Positions 16,544 to 25,790 are shown, counted from the first letter of the stretch. The stretch is 64,000 nucleotides of DNA from Synechococcales cyanobacterium C42_A2020_086 (GCA_015272325.1 JACYLU010000015.1:1-64000), one strand, 5' to 3'. Notes: a model not told the origin generated them from the letters alone. A program made the numbers and translations.

Positions 16544-18676
16544 TCAATGCTGTCCTACCGCTTTGGCAACCACAGCAATCAGTTCATTGGGTTCTACCGG
16601 TTTGGGCACATGCAGCTCGAACCCGGCAGCGAGTGCTTGCCTCTGATCTTCTGCCCGCACATAGGCCGTCAAGGCAATGGCTGGGATGCGATTCCCCCCA
16701 TGAGGCTCTCGGTTGCGTACCGTGCGGATCAGAGCGTATCCGTCCTCTTGAGGCAAACCAAGGTCGCTGATCAGCACATCGGGATTGGTTTGCTCTAGAT
16801 AGTGCAGCGCCTCACGAACAGAAGCAACGGCTGTGACCTGAGCACCCGATTGCTCCAGAACCATCGCGATATAGTCCCGCGTATCGGCATGGTCTTCCAC
16901 CACCAGGATTTGGATTTCTGCAAGCAAGGGGCAGGAGAGTGGATCTGAAGATGGAGGAACTATGGTTGGTTCATGGGTTGGTTCATGGGTTGGTTCGGGT
17001 TGTTCGGTTGGTTCAGGTTGTAGACAGCGGAGCGGCAGGCGCAGGGTAAAAGTTGCTCCTTGCCCTTCGCCATCACTTTCGGCTAACACTTCGCCGCCGT
17101 GTTGTTCGACCAAATGACGGACAATGGCTAACCCTAGCCCTAACCCGCCATAGGAGCGAGTGGTCGTGCTGTCGGCCTGACGAAATCGCTCGAAGATATG
17201 GGGCAAGACATCGGCGCGAATTCCGATGCCGCTATCAATGATTTGAATCTGCGCCATCTCGATCCAGCTCGGCGAAACTGGTTGTTGGGTGTAGTCTGCT
17301 TGGGCAGCTCCTTGGTGCGAGTGTCGCTCTCGTGGTGGGCTATCCTCCCGATGGGCAGTGCAAGTCGTCTGAGTAAGCCGAATTTCAATGCGTCCGTGAG
17401 CTGCCGTAAATTTCAACGCATTTGACAGCAAGTTCCAGATCATCTGTCGTAGTCGTTCTGGATCTCCAACTACTGGGCCAACCGTTGGATCCAGATGGTG
17501 AATCAGCTCGATGGATTTCTCATTGGCTAGGGGACGAAACGTTTCCAGAACCGATGCAATCAACGGCACTAGCTGCACTGTCTGCATGTTCAACCGCAGT
17601 TTGCCGCCAATAATTTGCGAAACATCCAGGATATCTTCGATGAGCTGCGCTTGTGATCGGGCGTTGCGTTCGATAGTTTGCAAAGCTCGGGTTATAGTCG
17701 GTTCATCTAACCGACGACTCAGCAGCAGTTGCGACCACCCTAAGATCGAGTTGAGCGGCGTCCGCAGTTCGTGGGACACCATTGCCAAGAATTCGTCTTT
17801 CATGCGGTTGGCAGCTTCGGCCTGCTGGCGGGCTGCCTGTTCACGAATTATTTGAGCCTGAACCTGTTCTGCCTGTTTGTGGTCGGTCATGTCTTCAATG
17901 GTGCCAATATGACCCAACAGCTCCCCTTGTTCGGAGAGCATTGGCGCCGTCCGCATGTGCACCCAGCGTAGACCAGACTCGCTGAGCAGGCGAAATTCAC
18001 CAGAATAATCTTGCCTCTGCTGCAAACAAGAGAGCCAGCCTCTGAGAACATGCCCCCGATCCTCTGGATGCAGCAGCGCCGACCATTGGATTTCGTGTCC
18101 GGCTGCCAAGCGGCTGCCACAAATTGCCTGACAGTTGGGGTTAGTGTAGGTGCAAATTCCTGTTGTATCGGTGAGGAAAATGCCTACCGGCGAACAGCGA
18201 CTCAGCAGCCGAAAGCGCTCTTCACTGTGTTTAAGTTCCGCATTGATAGTTTCGAGCTGAGCAGTCTGCCGCTCCACTTCCAGTGTTTTTTTAAACAGCT
18301 CTACAAAAACAGCAACTTTAGAGGTGAGGATGGCAGAGTCAATGGGCTTGTGTAAGTAGTCCACAGCTCCCAGGGAATAGCCTTTAGAAATCAAGTGACT
18401 ATTCGTATTAAATGCCGTTAGAAAAATGATGGGAGTATTGCGCGAGCGCTGACGTTGACGGATTAGAGCGGCAGTTTCCAACCCATCCATGCCCGGCATC
18501 TGCACGTCGAGCAGAATGACTGCAAAATCCTGATGCAGCAGACAGCGTAAGGCCTCCTCACCCGATTCAGCTTTCACTAGGTTTTGCCCCAACTGAGCCA
18601 AGATTGCTTCTAAAGCAATCAAATTCTCTGGATGATCATCCACTAGCAAAACATTAACAACCGGCTCAGACACCAT
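16544..18676 (-). CDS. Hybrid REC-PAS-histidine kinase-REC protein
   Basis: About 710 soluble residues. Order (ATG numbering): receiver with phospho-Asp57 (LLDVQMPGMDG) and HKP Lys; PAS about 150-265 (VGIFLTDTTGICTYTN); HisKA with His302 in FLAMVSHELRTPLNS; HATPase_c with DSGIGI and GLGLGLAIVRH; a proline/threonine linker made of EPTH repeats; C-terminal receiver LVVEDHADTRDYIA with DLGLPQEDG. A low-complexity insertion (His/Arg/Gln rich) interrupts the ATPase domain before the G1 box. It should act in a cytoplasmic phosphorelay receiving signal through its N-terminal receiver. ATG at 18676 is preferred; a TTG at 18691 would add five residues. No partner gene is adjacent. Confidence 0.9.
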   Translation of the reverse strand: MVSEPVVNVLLVDDHPENLIALEAILAQLGQNLVKAESGEEALRCLLHQDFAVILLDVQMPGMDGLETAALIRQRQRSRNTPIIFLTAFNTNSHLISKGYSLGAVDYLHKPIDSAILTSKVAVFVELFKKTLEVERQTAQLETINAELKHSEERFRLLSRCSPVGIFLTDTTGICTYTNPNCQAICGSRLAAGHEIQWSALLHPEDRGHVLRGWLSCLQQRQDYSGEFRLLSESGLRWVHMRTAPMLSEQGELLGHIGTIEDMTDHKQAEQVQAQIIREQAARQQAEAANRMKDEFLAMVSHELRTPLNSILGWSQLLLSRRLDEPTITRALQTIERNARSQAQLIEDILDVSQIIGGKLRLNMQTVQLVPLIASVLETFRPLANEKSIELIHHLDPTVGPVVGDPERLRQMIWNLLSNALKFTAAHGRIEIRLTQTTCTAHREDSPPRERHSHQGAAQADYTQQPVSPSWIEMAQIQIIDSGIGIRADVLPHIFERFRQADSTTTRSYGGLGLGLAIVRHLVEQHGGEVLAESDGEGQGATFTLRLPLRCLQPEPTEQPEPTHEPTHEPTIVPPSSDPLSCPLLAEIQILVVEDHADTRDYIAMVLEQSGAQVTAVASVREALHYLEQTNPDVLISDLGLPQEDGYALIRTVRNREPHGGNRIPAIALTAYVRAEDQRQALAAGFELHVPKPVEPNELIAVVAKAVGQH
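16964..17017. repeat. 12-bp in-frame tandem repeat in the kinase linker
   Basis: GGTTGGTTCATG occurs at 16964-16975 and 16976-16987, then GGTTGGTTCGGG at 16988-16999, a 6-base interruption, and GGTTGGTTCAGG at 17006-17017. On the minus strand it encodes the EPTH/EPT units of the linker before the last receiver domain. Confidence 0.9.
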
Positions 18677-18691
18677 AAACCCATCGGCCAA

Positions 18692-19335
18692 TCACAACGA
18701 CGCTCTTGAAAGCAGTTTGAGAACAGCTTGAGATCCTCCCAGTACTATTGAACCCAGTCCCAAGCAAAGGATGAAACCCACAGCGTTAAAACCAGATTTT
18801 GAAATTAGGCGCTAGAAGGGACCAGAAGCAAGAATTTCACTTTGGAATTGCCCGAGACATAGCCCATTGACCGGTTACAAGCGACGCTGACTCAAGCACG
18901 CCAACCCAATCAGCCAACGCCACAACGAAGCACCCGAGGATCCAAACTGGCGGCAGCGAGCAATTTCTCGCCCATTATCCGTCTATCGATAGGGGGGTCG
19001 CCCTCTACCTCAAGGTAGAAGCCAGTCGTCAGAGGTTGTTCTGAGAAGGGGGTAACCTTTATACCTAAAATCAATCAGGCTCTAATGTAGAACTGGAAGG
19101 CTGACCTTAGCGGATGCCCTAATGGATGAGAGACCTTGAGACCCAAAGCTTGTCGCATCTTATGCCTTTACGACATCTTGTTTTATCATGAGACTGTTTT
19201 ATCATGAGACTCGTTAGTCCTAATCTAGGACCGAACAGACTCGGAATCCGGTCAACAAATGGTTAACAAAGATAGATCGCTTAAACCAGATTGGGACTCA
19301 TCAGCGATTCGTGCTCATGGATGTCAATGGATGTC
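18692..19335. other. Long intergenic region
   Basis: About 640 bases between the divergent kinase and HTH-like genes. It contains a perfect 16-bp tandem duplication (19180-19211) and little else I can define. I found no tRNA fold, no riboswitch consensus and no supported reading frame. A small RNA cannot be excluded by eye. Confidence 0.55.
19180..19211. repeat. 16-bp tandem duplication
   Basis: GTTTTATCATGAGACT is present twice back to back (19180-19195, 19196-19211) without mismatch. Confidence 0.95.
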
Positions 19336-19695
19336 ATGACAACACACAACACAATGGATGCTACGACGCCAATTCAAGGATTGATGACTGTCGAGGCCGT
19401 GCAGAAAGCGCTCAATCGTTCCCGCGCTTCGGTGTATCGCTACGCTAACACAGACCCCGCAGAGTTAAACCCACCCTATGATGCTCGCAAGCTTAATCCG
19501 GAACTGCGCATCAATAAGGATGACCCCCTGCTCTTTCACCCTAACGAAGTGGGGCGGTTCGCTCAAGATGTACTAGGGATTAAACAGGTGAAGATTGAAA
19601 TACAGCCACCTACTGAAACCCTCACCCACGAATTGCTGCGAGCGATCCTCACGGAACTGCGGCAGATTCATGCTCTGTTAGAATCCCAATCCTGA
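19336..19695 (+). CDS. Small HTH-like protein
   Basis: A protein of 119 residues from the ATG at 19336 (an ATG upstream at 19291 or downstream near LMTVEAVQ is also possible). The segment TVEAVQKALNRSRASVYRYANTD resembles the helix-turn-helix of excisionase/MerR-like proteins, where recognition is by SRASVYRY. After a loop rich in Pro and Asn (ELNPPYDARKLNPELR) comes LLFHPNEVGRFAQDVLG, and the C terminus is a helix (LLRAILTELRQIHALLES) fit for dimerisation. I recall similar short proteins in other cyanobacteria with no function assigned. DNA binding is an inference. No mobile element is near, so it is probably not a phage excisionase. Confidence 0.7.
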   Translation: MTTHNTMDATTPIQGLMTVEAVQKALNRSRASVYRYANTDPAELNPPYDARKLNPELRINKDDPLLFHPNEVGRFAQDVLGIKQVKIEIQPPTETLTHELLRAILTELRQIHALLESQS

Positions 19696-19944
19696 GTGAA
19701 GAATTCAATGGGATTAAACCAACGGTTCAACCAAGGGTTAAACTCACTGTTGTTGAGCAGGCTGAGTTGCGAAAGAGTCGAATCGACTAGCGGCGTGTGC
19801 CGCTCAAGGTATGCCGTTGCCTGATTGCGGCTTCTAGAAAAATCGCAATTTTCAGCGGCTTCTCACCTGTGGCTCAGTTAACTGCATCGGAAATGTATTA
19901 GCCTGTAAAGTGGTAGTTTGTGATCCAGGATGGGGTAACTACTT

Positions 19945-20787
19945 GTGCTGAAATCCTTCGTTGAGACTTGGAGAACTGATTTTCGTATCATCTTTGAACG
20001 AGACCCGGCAGCCCGCAATGCGCTAGAGGTTCTCTTTTGTTACCCCGGTCTACAGGCGCTGCTCATGCACCGCTTTTCGCATATGCTGTATCGGCTGCGC
20101 GTGCCATTTGTCCCCCGTTTCCTTTCTCACATTGCTCGCTTCTTGACGGGGATTGAGATCCATCCTGGCGCAACCATCGGGCGGGGCGTCTTTATTGACC
20201 ACGGCATGGGCGTCGTCATTGGTGAAACGGCAATCGTTGGTGATTACGCACTCATCTATCAAGGCGTCACCCTAGGCGGTACAGGTAAAGAGAGTGGTAA
20301 GCGTCATCCCACTCTAGGCGAGAATGTTGTGGTGGGCGCAGGCGCAAAGGTGTTGGGCAATCTCACCATTGGCGACAATGTACGGATTGGTGCTGGCTCC
20401 GTGGTGCTGCGCGATGTGCCCTCCGACTGCACGGTTGTTGGTGTTCCAGGGCGAATTGTCTACCGCTCGGGAGAACGGGTCGATCCCCTCGATCACGGTC
20501 GCTTGCCGGACTCGGAAGCTCAGGTGATTCGGGCCTTGGTGGATCGAATTGAGGCGTTGGAACAGCAATTGCAAGAGATGCGGCAGGCTTCGTCCACCGT
20601 CGCTCCTAGCGTTCCCCCGGTAGCTCAGTCTGTCGCTCATTCTATGGCGTCTGCTGCTGCATCCGGTGCCCAGCCAGCTGTTACATCAACCCTTGAACCT
20701 GAGCTGCTGCTGCCTAGCTCAACTCATGGAAGCTGCCGCCTCGATCATCGTGTGATTGAAGAGTTTTTAGACGGCGCGGGCATCTAG
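19945..20787 (+). CDS. cysE: Serine O-acetyltransferase
   Basis: A 280-residue CysE. The N-terminal helical part ([25 protein letters not shown]) is followed by left-handed beta-helix hexapeptide repeats from about 68 ([18 protein letters not shown]) to 175, with the catalytic His in [14 protein letters not shown] and the acetyl-CoA loop [15 protein letters not shown]. It makes O-acetylserine from serine and acetyl-CoA, the first step of cysteine synthesis. The last 80 residues form a coiled-coil segment ([14 protein letters not shown]) and an Ala/Ser/Pro tail, longer than in enterobacterial CysE and common in cyanobacteria. Start is GTG at 19945 with a weak GGATGG upstream. It is monocistronic. 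Confidence 0.93.
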   Translation: MLKSFVETWRTDFRIIFERDPAARNALEVLFCYPGLQALLMHRFSHMLYRLRVPFVPRFLSHIARFLTGIEIHPGATIGRGVFIDHGMGVVIGETAIVGDYALIYQGVTLGGTGKESGKRHPTLGENVVVGAGAKVLGNLTIGDNVRIGAGSVVLRDVPSDCTVVGVPGRIVYRSGERVDPLDHGRLPDSEAQVIRALVDRIEALEQQLQEMRQASSTVAPSVPPVAQSVAHSMASAAASGAQPAVTSTLEPELLLPSSTHGSCRLDHRVIEEFLDGAGI

Positions 20788-21264
20788 GAATTGGGAATGC
20801 AAGTTACCCAGTTTGGCTTAATGACGGATGGGTTTGGGCAACCCTGCCCGATCTGAACCAACCGTTTACAGTAGCAGATGATATATTATGAGAGCGCTTC
20901 AGGCAGAACCGTTTGCCTAGTTTAAGATCCTGGGATTTCCTAACCTCTATCGCCAGGTACGGGTTGAATACATTGGGGAAATACGTCGAAACCCAGTGGA
21001 ATTCTCAAGTCAGCTGCTCTAACTCAGGACGCGGCTCTATCTGTGCTGCTGCTCGGCACTATGGCTAAACTCAGTTGAGAACAATTGAGAAAATCGTTGA
21101 GAACGATTCGGGATTAGCCTAGTCGGAGGACGATTTCAGGACTTCCGTATTTTTATCATTTGGATACTGGATACGCATTTGGGTACGGTAGTTGCAAGAA
21201 TTCAGTTGAACCCGCTGAGCAGAAGCATTGATACAGGCATTAATACAGGCATTGATCAAGAGGC
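20788..21264. other. Intergenic region
   Basis: 477 bases without a supported gene between cysE and mqo. It ends with a 12-bp tandem triplication (21225-21260) directly before the mqo start. GTTGAGAAC-like words recur around 21073-21107. No terminator or tRNA was found. Confidence 0.6.
21225..21260. repeat. 12-bp tandem triplication before mqo
   Basis: GCATTGATACAG, GCATTAATACAG and GCATTGATCAAG follow one another without gaps. The third copy contributes the CAAGAGG that serves as the ribosome-binding region of mqo. Confidence 0.9.
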
Positions 21265-22626
21265 ATGAGCATGACAAATTCTCCCTATGATGTAGTGATT
21301 GTGGGCGGTGGTGTTGCTGGAACAGCGTTGCTGTATGCCTTGGCGCGCTTCACCGATCTAAAGCGGGTGGCGCTCATCGAAAAATATGCCCAGGTGGCGG
21401 CGGTGAATTCGCGAGCCACCAACAATAGCCAGACCATCCACTGCGGTGACATTGAAACCAACTACAGCCTCGAGAAAGCCCTGAAGGTGCGACAGTCGGC
21501 GCAGCTACTAGTGCGCTATGCCGAGCAACTGCCTGCAGCTCAACGGGATCAAATGATTCATCGGTTTCCCAAGATGGTGCTGGGTGTCGGAGCGGAAGAA
21601 TGTGCATTTTTGCGCCATCGCTATGAAGTCTTCAAGCCCCATTTCACGCAGATGCAGCTCTTGGAGAAGTCACAAATTGCCGCGATTGAGCCGCATGTGG
21701 TGCTGGTCGATGGTCGGGAGCGTCCAGAAGAATTGGTGGCTCTGGCAGTGTTGGAAGACTACACGGCAATTAACTATGGCGTGTTGGCGCAGTCCTTTGT
21801 AGAGCAGGCGCAGGCTAGCGATAAAACCGTAGATTTGAAGCTGGGCAATCCGGTGCAAACTATTGAACCTATTGGCGACAGATATCGCGTCACAACGGCA
21901 ACTGAGACAATGACAGCGCGATTTGTCGTGGTGTCTGCGGGGGGGCATAGCCTGCTGTTTGCCCATCGGATGGGAATTGGCCTAGAGTACTCCTGCTTGC
22001 CAGTGGCCGGAAACTTCTACTTCACACCCCAGGTGCTGAACGGTAAAGTATACACGGTTCAAAACGATAAACTGCCCTTTGCGGCGATTCATGGCGATCC
22101 AGATATCACCGTGCCCGGTAAAACGCGGTTTGGTCCAACGGCGTTGCCGCTGCCGCTGTTAGAGCGCAACAATCTGCATACGTTGATAGACTATCTGGAA
22201 GTATTGAAGCTCGATCAAACTGTAGCGGGCGTGCTGTTAGATCTGTTAAAGGTAGGAGACATTCGCAATTATATTCTCAAGAATATAGCGTTTGAAGTAC
22301 CAATGCTCAACCGGCGGCTCTTTCTCCGCGATGCTCGCAAAATTGTGCCTTCGCTGCAGCTCGCAGATCTGGAATTTGCCCAGGGCATTGGTGGTGTGCG
22401 GCCGCAGCTCATTGACCGCAGCCAACGCCAGCTCATTCTAGGCCAAGCTGACATTGATCCAGGCAACGGTATTCGCTTCAACATTACCCCCTCACCGGGG
22501 GCAACCACCTGCCTCGGCAATGCAGAGCAAAATCTGCTGCGGATTCAGGAGTATTTGGGTTGTGCGTTTGACCGCAGTTGGTTTACAGCTGATCAGCCCC
22601 TGGATCAGCCTCTGTCTGTAGGGTGA
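21265..22626 (+). CDS. mqo: Malate:quinone oxidoreductase (Helicobacter type)
   Basis: A 453-residue FAD enzyme. The N terminus has the dinucleotide motif VVIVGGGVAGTALLY. Three blocks match the epsilon-proteobacterial Mqo type closely: NNSQTIHCGDIETNY, LPVAGNFYFTPQVLNGKVYT followed by VQNDKLPFAAIHGDPD, and GKTRFGPTALPLPLLERN, with GVRPQLIDR and NITPSPGATTCLGNA near the end. It oxidises malate to oxaloacetate and passes electrons to the quinone pool at the membrane, bypassing NAD-linked malate dehydrogenase. The length (about 450) fits that type rather than the 540-residue enterobacterial one. ATG at 21265 with AAGAGG upstream (ATG at 21271 also possible). The gene stands alone. Confidence 0.87.
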   Translation: MSMTNSPYDVVIVGGGVAGTALLYALARFTDLKRVALIEKYAQVAAVNSRATNNSQTIHCGDIETNYSLEKALKVRQSAQLLVRYAEQLPAAQRDQMIHRFPKMVLGVGAEECAFLRHRYEVFKPHFTQMQLLEKSQIAAIEPHVVLVDGRERPEELVALAVLEDYTAINYGVLAQSFVEQAQASDKTVDLKLGNPVQTIEPIGDRYRVTTATETMTARFVVVSAGGHSLLFAHRMGIGLEYSCLPVAGNFYFTPQVLNGKVYTVQNDKLPFAAIHGDPDITVPGKTRFGPTALPLPLLERNNLHTLIDYLEVLKLDQTVAGVLLDLLKVGDIRNYILKNIAFEVPMLNRRLFLRDARKIVPSLQLADLEFAQGIGGVRPQLIDRSQRQLILGQADIDPGNGIRFNITPSPGATTCLGNAEQNLLRIQEYLGCAFDRSWFTADQPLDQPLSVG

Positions 22627-22761
22627 TGGAGGGTGATGGTTTAGCAAGGCAACGGATTGTAGATGGGTTTTGGGAATGAACCGGACGTTGCCCACAGGCT
22701 GGAAGCGGGTTAACCGGGTCCTGGGATTTGCGATGTCTAAAAAGCCTGCTCCTAAAAATGC

Positions 22762-23241
22762 CTAGAGGGGATCGCAGCGAATTTCGAGCAGAAACCCGTC
22801 AGGATCATAGAAGTAAATGCCTCTGCCGGTTGGGCGACTGACTGGGCCGTGATCGATCGGCACTTGGTGCTGCCGCAGGACCTCAACGGCATCGTCAAAG
22901 CGGTGCGGATCGATATCAAACGCTAGGTGACCAGCCCGAGTAAATTCCCGCTGCGGATCAGGATCGGGCGGGGTGAGGGCAGGCTTCCAGAACAAATCAA
23001 TGACTGTGCCATCGGGAGTGACGAAGTTAGCCGCTTCGCCCGCCTCAAACAGCGCCTTCAGCGTTTCTGGAACTTCTGTGCCCTGCAGCTCTCGCAGCCC
23101 TAAAATCGTGCCATAGAAGTGGCGAGAGGCTTGCATATCCTGGACATGCAGCGCCAGGTGATGCACTCGTCGCAAAAGTCCGGGTGTGAGACCCGGCGTG
23201 AGATCAACGGACGAGGTAGACGAACTCGAGTTCAAATTCAT
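22762..23241 (-). CDS. VOC (glyoxalase/dioxygenase superfamily) protein
   Basis: A 159-residue protein with the two beta-alpha-beta-beta-beta modules of the vicinal oxygen chelate superfamily: VHHLALHVQDMQASRHFYG (from residue 26) and RAGHLAFDIDPHRFDDAVEVL, ending YFYDPDGFLLEIRCDP. Potential metal ligands are His27/28, His in AGHLAF and Glu in LLEIR. The substrate cannot be read from sequence; glyoxalase I, fosfomycin-resistance-like and dioxygenase members share these features. The first 22 residues are a Ser/Thr-rich leader. It is convergent with mqo, with 135 bases between the stops. Confidence 0.82.
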   Translation of the reverse strand: MNLNSSSSTSSVDLTPGLTPGLLRRVHHLALHVQDMQASRHFYGTILGLRELQGTEVPETLKALFEAGEAANFVTPDGTVIDLFWKPALTPPDPDPQREFTRAGHLAFDIDPHRFDDAVEVLRQHQVPIDHGPVSRPTGRGIYFYDPDGFLLEIRCDPL

Positions 23242-23319
23242 AGGACAGCAGAAGCGCTAGAAACTGAGAAAGGCTCGATCCGAAGAGTACTACCAGAATA
23301 CTGCCAAGGAGTCTAGATT

Positions 23320-23340
23320 GATCTAGATCAGATCTAGATC
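23320..23340. repeat. Palindromic 10-mer GATCTAGATC x2
   Basis: The self-complementary 10-mer GATCTAGATC occurs at 23320-23329 and 23331-23340, in the region between the divergent VOC gene and the small zinc-binding protein gene. It could be an operator or another local duplication. Confidence 0.7.
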
Positions 23341-23489
23341 GATTGAGATCAGTCAGACCCTTGTCAAACTCCTGCGTTCAGGATAACGTTTTTCTCCCCT
23401 ACGCCCGCATCTTCTCCCTAAGGCATAGCCACAATAGTTCCCCATGCCGCAAGATAGAACACAACCTTTCGCGCAGGAGAATGCAGTTT

Positions 23490-23702
23490 ATGTCTGAAGC
23501 GGGGATGCAAGTGTGCCCAGTTTGCGGTGTCAAAATTTTGCCAGTGATTGGTGGCGATCGGGTTTTGTTCTCCGCGGGTCCACCGGGAACCAGAGCGATT
23601 TTGTGGGCGCGGGTGTGCCAGTATGCTCAGAAGCCTGGCTGCATTAATCAAGACAAAGGTGCTATCGGGGATGTCAAACCTCAAGATTACTATTTGTCTT
23701 AG
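23490..23702 (+). CDS. Small zinc-binding protein (CPVCG)
   Basis: A 70-residue protein starting at the ATG at 23490, 10 bases after AGGAG (23475-23479); upstream in-frame codons from 23343 are not protein-like. It has CPVCG near the N terminus and VCQYAQKPGCIN near the C terminus, so four cysteines could hold one zinc. The block DRVLFSAGPPGTRAILWARVC between them is conserved-looking. I recall similar short proteins in many cyanobacteria, without known function. The stop codon overlaps the first copy of a 10-bp repeat. Confidence 0.72.
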   Translation: MSEAGMQVCPVCGVKILPVIGGDRVLFSAGPPGTRAILWARVCQYAQKPGCINQDKGAIGDVKPQDYYLS

Positions 23703-23733
23703 GTCTTTTTGTCTTAGGTCTTCGTCTTAGGTC
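23696..23733. repeat. 10-mer GTCTTAGGTC x3
   Basis: Copies at 23696-23705, 23711-23720 and 23724-23733. The first copy contains the stop codon of the small zinc-binding protein gene. Confidence 0.9.
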
Positions 23734-23889
23734 GTCTTGGGAAGTTGCTGAGCCAATCAGGACGGAAGCCGATTGAATTTGTTATTCTTACTAACTCTAG
23801 CCTTTGTGTTGGCGCGTCGCGCTATTCCCTGAGTGGTAGGGTGACTTGAAGCTGCCTGGCGAGGCAGAAAAGCCGCTCATTATCAAATC

Positions 23890-24696
23890 ATGCAGAAACA
23901 ACTCTTCAACGGCAAAAAAACCGTTCAAGGACGGGCCATCTTTCTCGGCGAACGTCTCGATTTAAAGGCACTTGAGAAAACCGATTATTTGGCTACGCCA
24001 CCGCTAGTCGTTCCGGCAGGGGAGCAAGGCTGTGCAGTTCTGTTTCCGTATGGTGCCACAGTCTTGTTTGGTCTCAGTCCAGTGGAAGAAGCCTCGTTTC
24101 TCACCTACCTCCAACCGCTAGTGGTGGATCCTTTTGCCTCGCCTGAAACCGAGGATGTAATTCTGCGATTAGAGGATACAGAAGGTGTGCGGGTAGAAAA
24201 TGGCATCATCTGGTTACACAATTTCAGCATCGAATGCCTGCAAATTGTGGCGGATGTGTTAGCCAAAAGCGTGGTCTTGGCCCATTACGAAGAAGGAACC
24301 GGCAAGATTTTTGATCAGATTGAGCCGTTTGCCGATAGCTTGCAGCGCACTACCAAAGACGAACGATGGGGCAAGGAACTGCTGCGACAGCTTGGTAGAA
24401 CCCTTTCTATTCAGCACAAGATTGTGGGACGAGTTGAAATCATCGACAAGCCCGATCTGCTCTGGGATGCGCCTGATCTCGAGCGGCTGTACAGTCGTCT
24501 CGAAAAAGAATACGAAATTGGAGAGCGCCATATGGTTCTAGAGCGCAAGCTAGACTTAATCTCTAGCACGGCCGAAACGGTGCTTGACCTGTTGCAGCAC
24601 AACACTGGGTTACGGGTTGAATGGTATGTCGTGATTTTAATTGTGGTTGAGATTCTGCTTTCGGTCTACGACGTGTTTCTACAGATGCGAGCCTGA
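23890..24696 (+). CDS. RMD1/DUF155 family membrane-anchored protein
   Basis: A 268-residue protein of the RMD1/YagE (DUF155) family. The middle contains FPYGATVLFGLSPVEE and the family core VLAHYEEGTGKIFDQIEPFADSLQ followed by DLERLYSRLEKEYEIGERHMVLERKLDL. The C terminus holds one transmembrane helix (about 243-263, WYVVILIVVEILLSVYDVF), as in yeast Rmd1 relatives that sit in the mitochondrial membrane. Bacterial function is unknown. ATG at 23890. No operon partner: the next gene downstream is on the other strand. Confidence 0.83.
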   Translation: MQKQLFNGKKTVQGRAIFLGERLDLKALEKTDYLATPPLVVPAGEQGCAVLFPYGATVLFGLSPVEEASFLTYLQPLVVDPFASPETEDVILRLEDTEGVRVENGIIWLHNFSIECLQIVADVLAKSVVLAHYEEGTGKIFDQIEPFADSLQRTTKDERWGKELLRQLGRTLSIQHKIVGRVEIIDKPDLLWDAPDLERLYSRLEKEYEIGERHMVLERKLDLISSTAETVLDLLQHNTGLRVEWYVVILIVVEILLSVYDVFLQMRA

Positions 24697-24759
24697 GTCC
24701 TGACGCTAGGGGCTGCTCATTTTAGGAACTCAAAGAACGCATTGGGAACTTACTTCAAC

Positions 24760-25230
24760 TTACTTCAGCAGCGCTTCTAGTTTTTTGACTGCCCATAAAA
24801 TCAGCAGCGTCGCTGTACCGCCTACCAAGCTGATAAACCACAGCCCACAGCCGGCTGCTGCCCCCAGAGACGCCGACACCCAGATGGCGGCAGCAGAGGT
24901 TAGTCCTTGCACGCGGATCTCTTCGTCGGAATCATTGCGCGTGTTGAGGAAAATTTCCCCTGCTCCCAGAAAGCCAATTCCAGCGACTAACCCTTGCATC
25001 ACTCGACTGGCGGTATTGGGTTCCTCCTCTACCATGCCTGTCTGAATGCTGATCATCAAAAAGATTGCTGCCCCCAAACTGACCAACATGTGAGTACGCA
25101 ACCCAGCCGGTTTGTTTTCGATCTGGCGCTCTATCCCTACCATGCCGCCGACAACAATAGCCAAACCCAAGCGCAGCAAAACGCCTCGCCAATCGGTAGG
25201 CGCGAGCAGGTCCAGTCCAGTATTCCACAC
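24760..25230 (-). CDS. MgtC/SapB family membrane protein
   Basis: A 156-residue inner-membrane protein with about four helices. The family signature GGMVGIERQIENKPAGLRTH followed by MLVSLGAAIFLMIS is complete, with the conserved Arg/Glu/Asn set. MgtC homologues help survival under magnesium limitation and modulate membrane ATPase in pathogens; in cyanobacteria the role is not settled. The short length matches the SapB-like core without the C-terminal ACT-like domain of Salmonella MgtC. It starts 4 bases after the stop of the DUF3288 gene, so the two form an operon. Confidence 0.87.
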   Translation of the reverse strand: MWNTGLDLLAPTDWRGVLLRLGLAIVVGGMVGIERQIENKPAGLRTHMLVSLGAAIFLMISIQTGMVEEEPNTASRVMQGLVAGIGFLGAGEIFLNTRNDSDEEIRVQGLTSAAAIWVSASLGAAAGCGLWFISLVGGTATLLILWAVKKLEALLK

Positions 25231-25234
25231 GACT

Positions 25235-25570
25235 CTAACTCCAGTCTTCTCGCTGATTGCTGCGACCGCGGTATACCTGAGCGGCTTGGTGAATCAGCCG
25301 TGTTTTAGCAAACAGCGCATCTTCGGTGAGTTGCCACTGGCGCAGCACCGTATCTAGGTCTGTCTGGATATCGCGTGCTCCTGGAAACCCGCGATAGCGA
25401 ATCCGCAGCCGGGCCAGTTCTGCCAAGTTATAGTCGCTGGGTTCACCCACTAGCAACTGATTGACGATCTGGCGATCGGTACTCCAGAGCGGATGCTGTT
25501 GGTCTTTGGGAGTGGCGGAGTCGGCAACCATAGGATGAACCTGCACGGCATAAAAATCAGGTTCTCTCAT
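25235..25570 (-). CDS. DUF3288 family protein
   Basis: A 111-residue cytoplasmic protein of unknown function. The block KDQQHPLWSTDRQIVNQLL followed by DYNLAELARLRIRYRGFPGARDIQ is what I know as the cyanobacteria-specific DUF3288. The start could be the ATG at 25570 or the ATG at 25531 (MVADSATPKDQQHP), which fits the usual family length better. Its stop is 4 bases upstream of the mgtC-like start, implying cotranscription; whether the proteins work together is unknown. Confidence 0.78.
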   Translation of the reverse strand: MREPDFYAVQVHPMVADSATPKDQQHPLWSTDRQIVNQLLVGEPSDYNLAELARLRIRYRGFPGARDIQTDLDTVLRQWQLTEDALFAKTRLIHQAAQVYRGRSNQREDWS

Positions 25571-25790
25571 CCTATCGGATCACGCTTTAGATGCAACCCA
25601 TTGCTTTTCAGCCGTATTCAGTGTGCTATCCGGCGGCAATGCCTGGGAGTGGCATCCCGTCAGGGAACCCACTCAGCTCTGATTCGGTCGTCATGGTAAA
25701 CTCTCCAGCAAGAATATTTTTTGCCTAAAACGCTGCAGCCCTGCTGCCAGACCTAAACCAGGCTCTCATTCACATTCGATGCTTCATCTA

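Noticed and set aside
19336-19695. Phage excisionase for the small HTH-like protein
   Set aside because: No integrase, attachment site or phage gene is near, and the protein is longer than typical excisionases.
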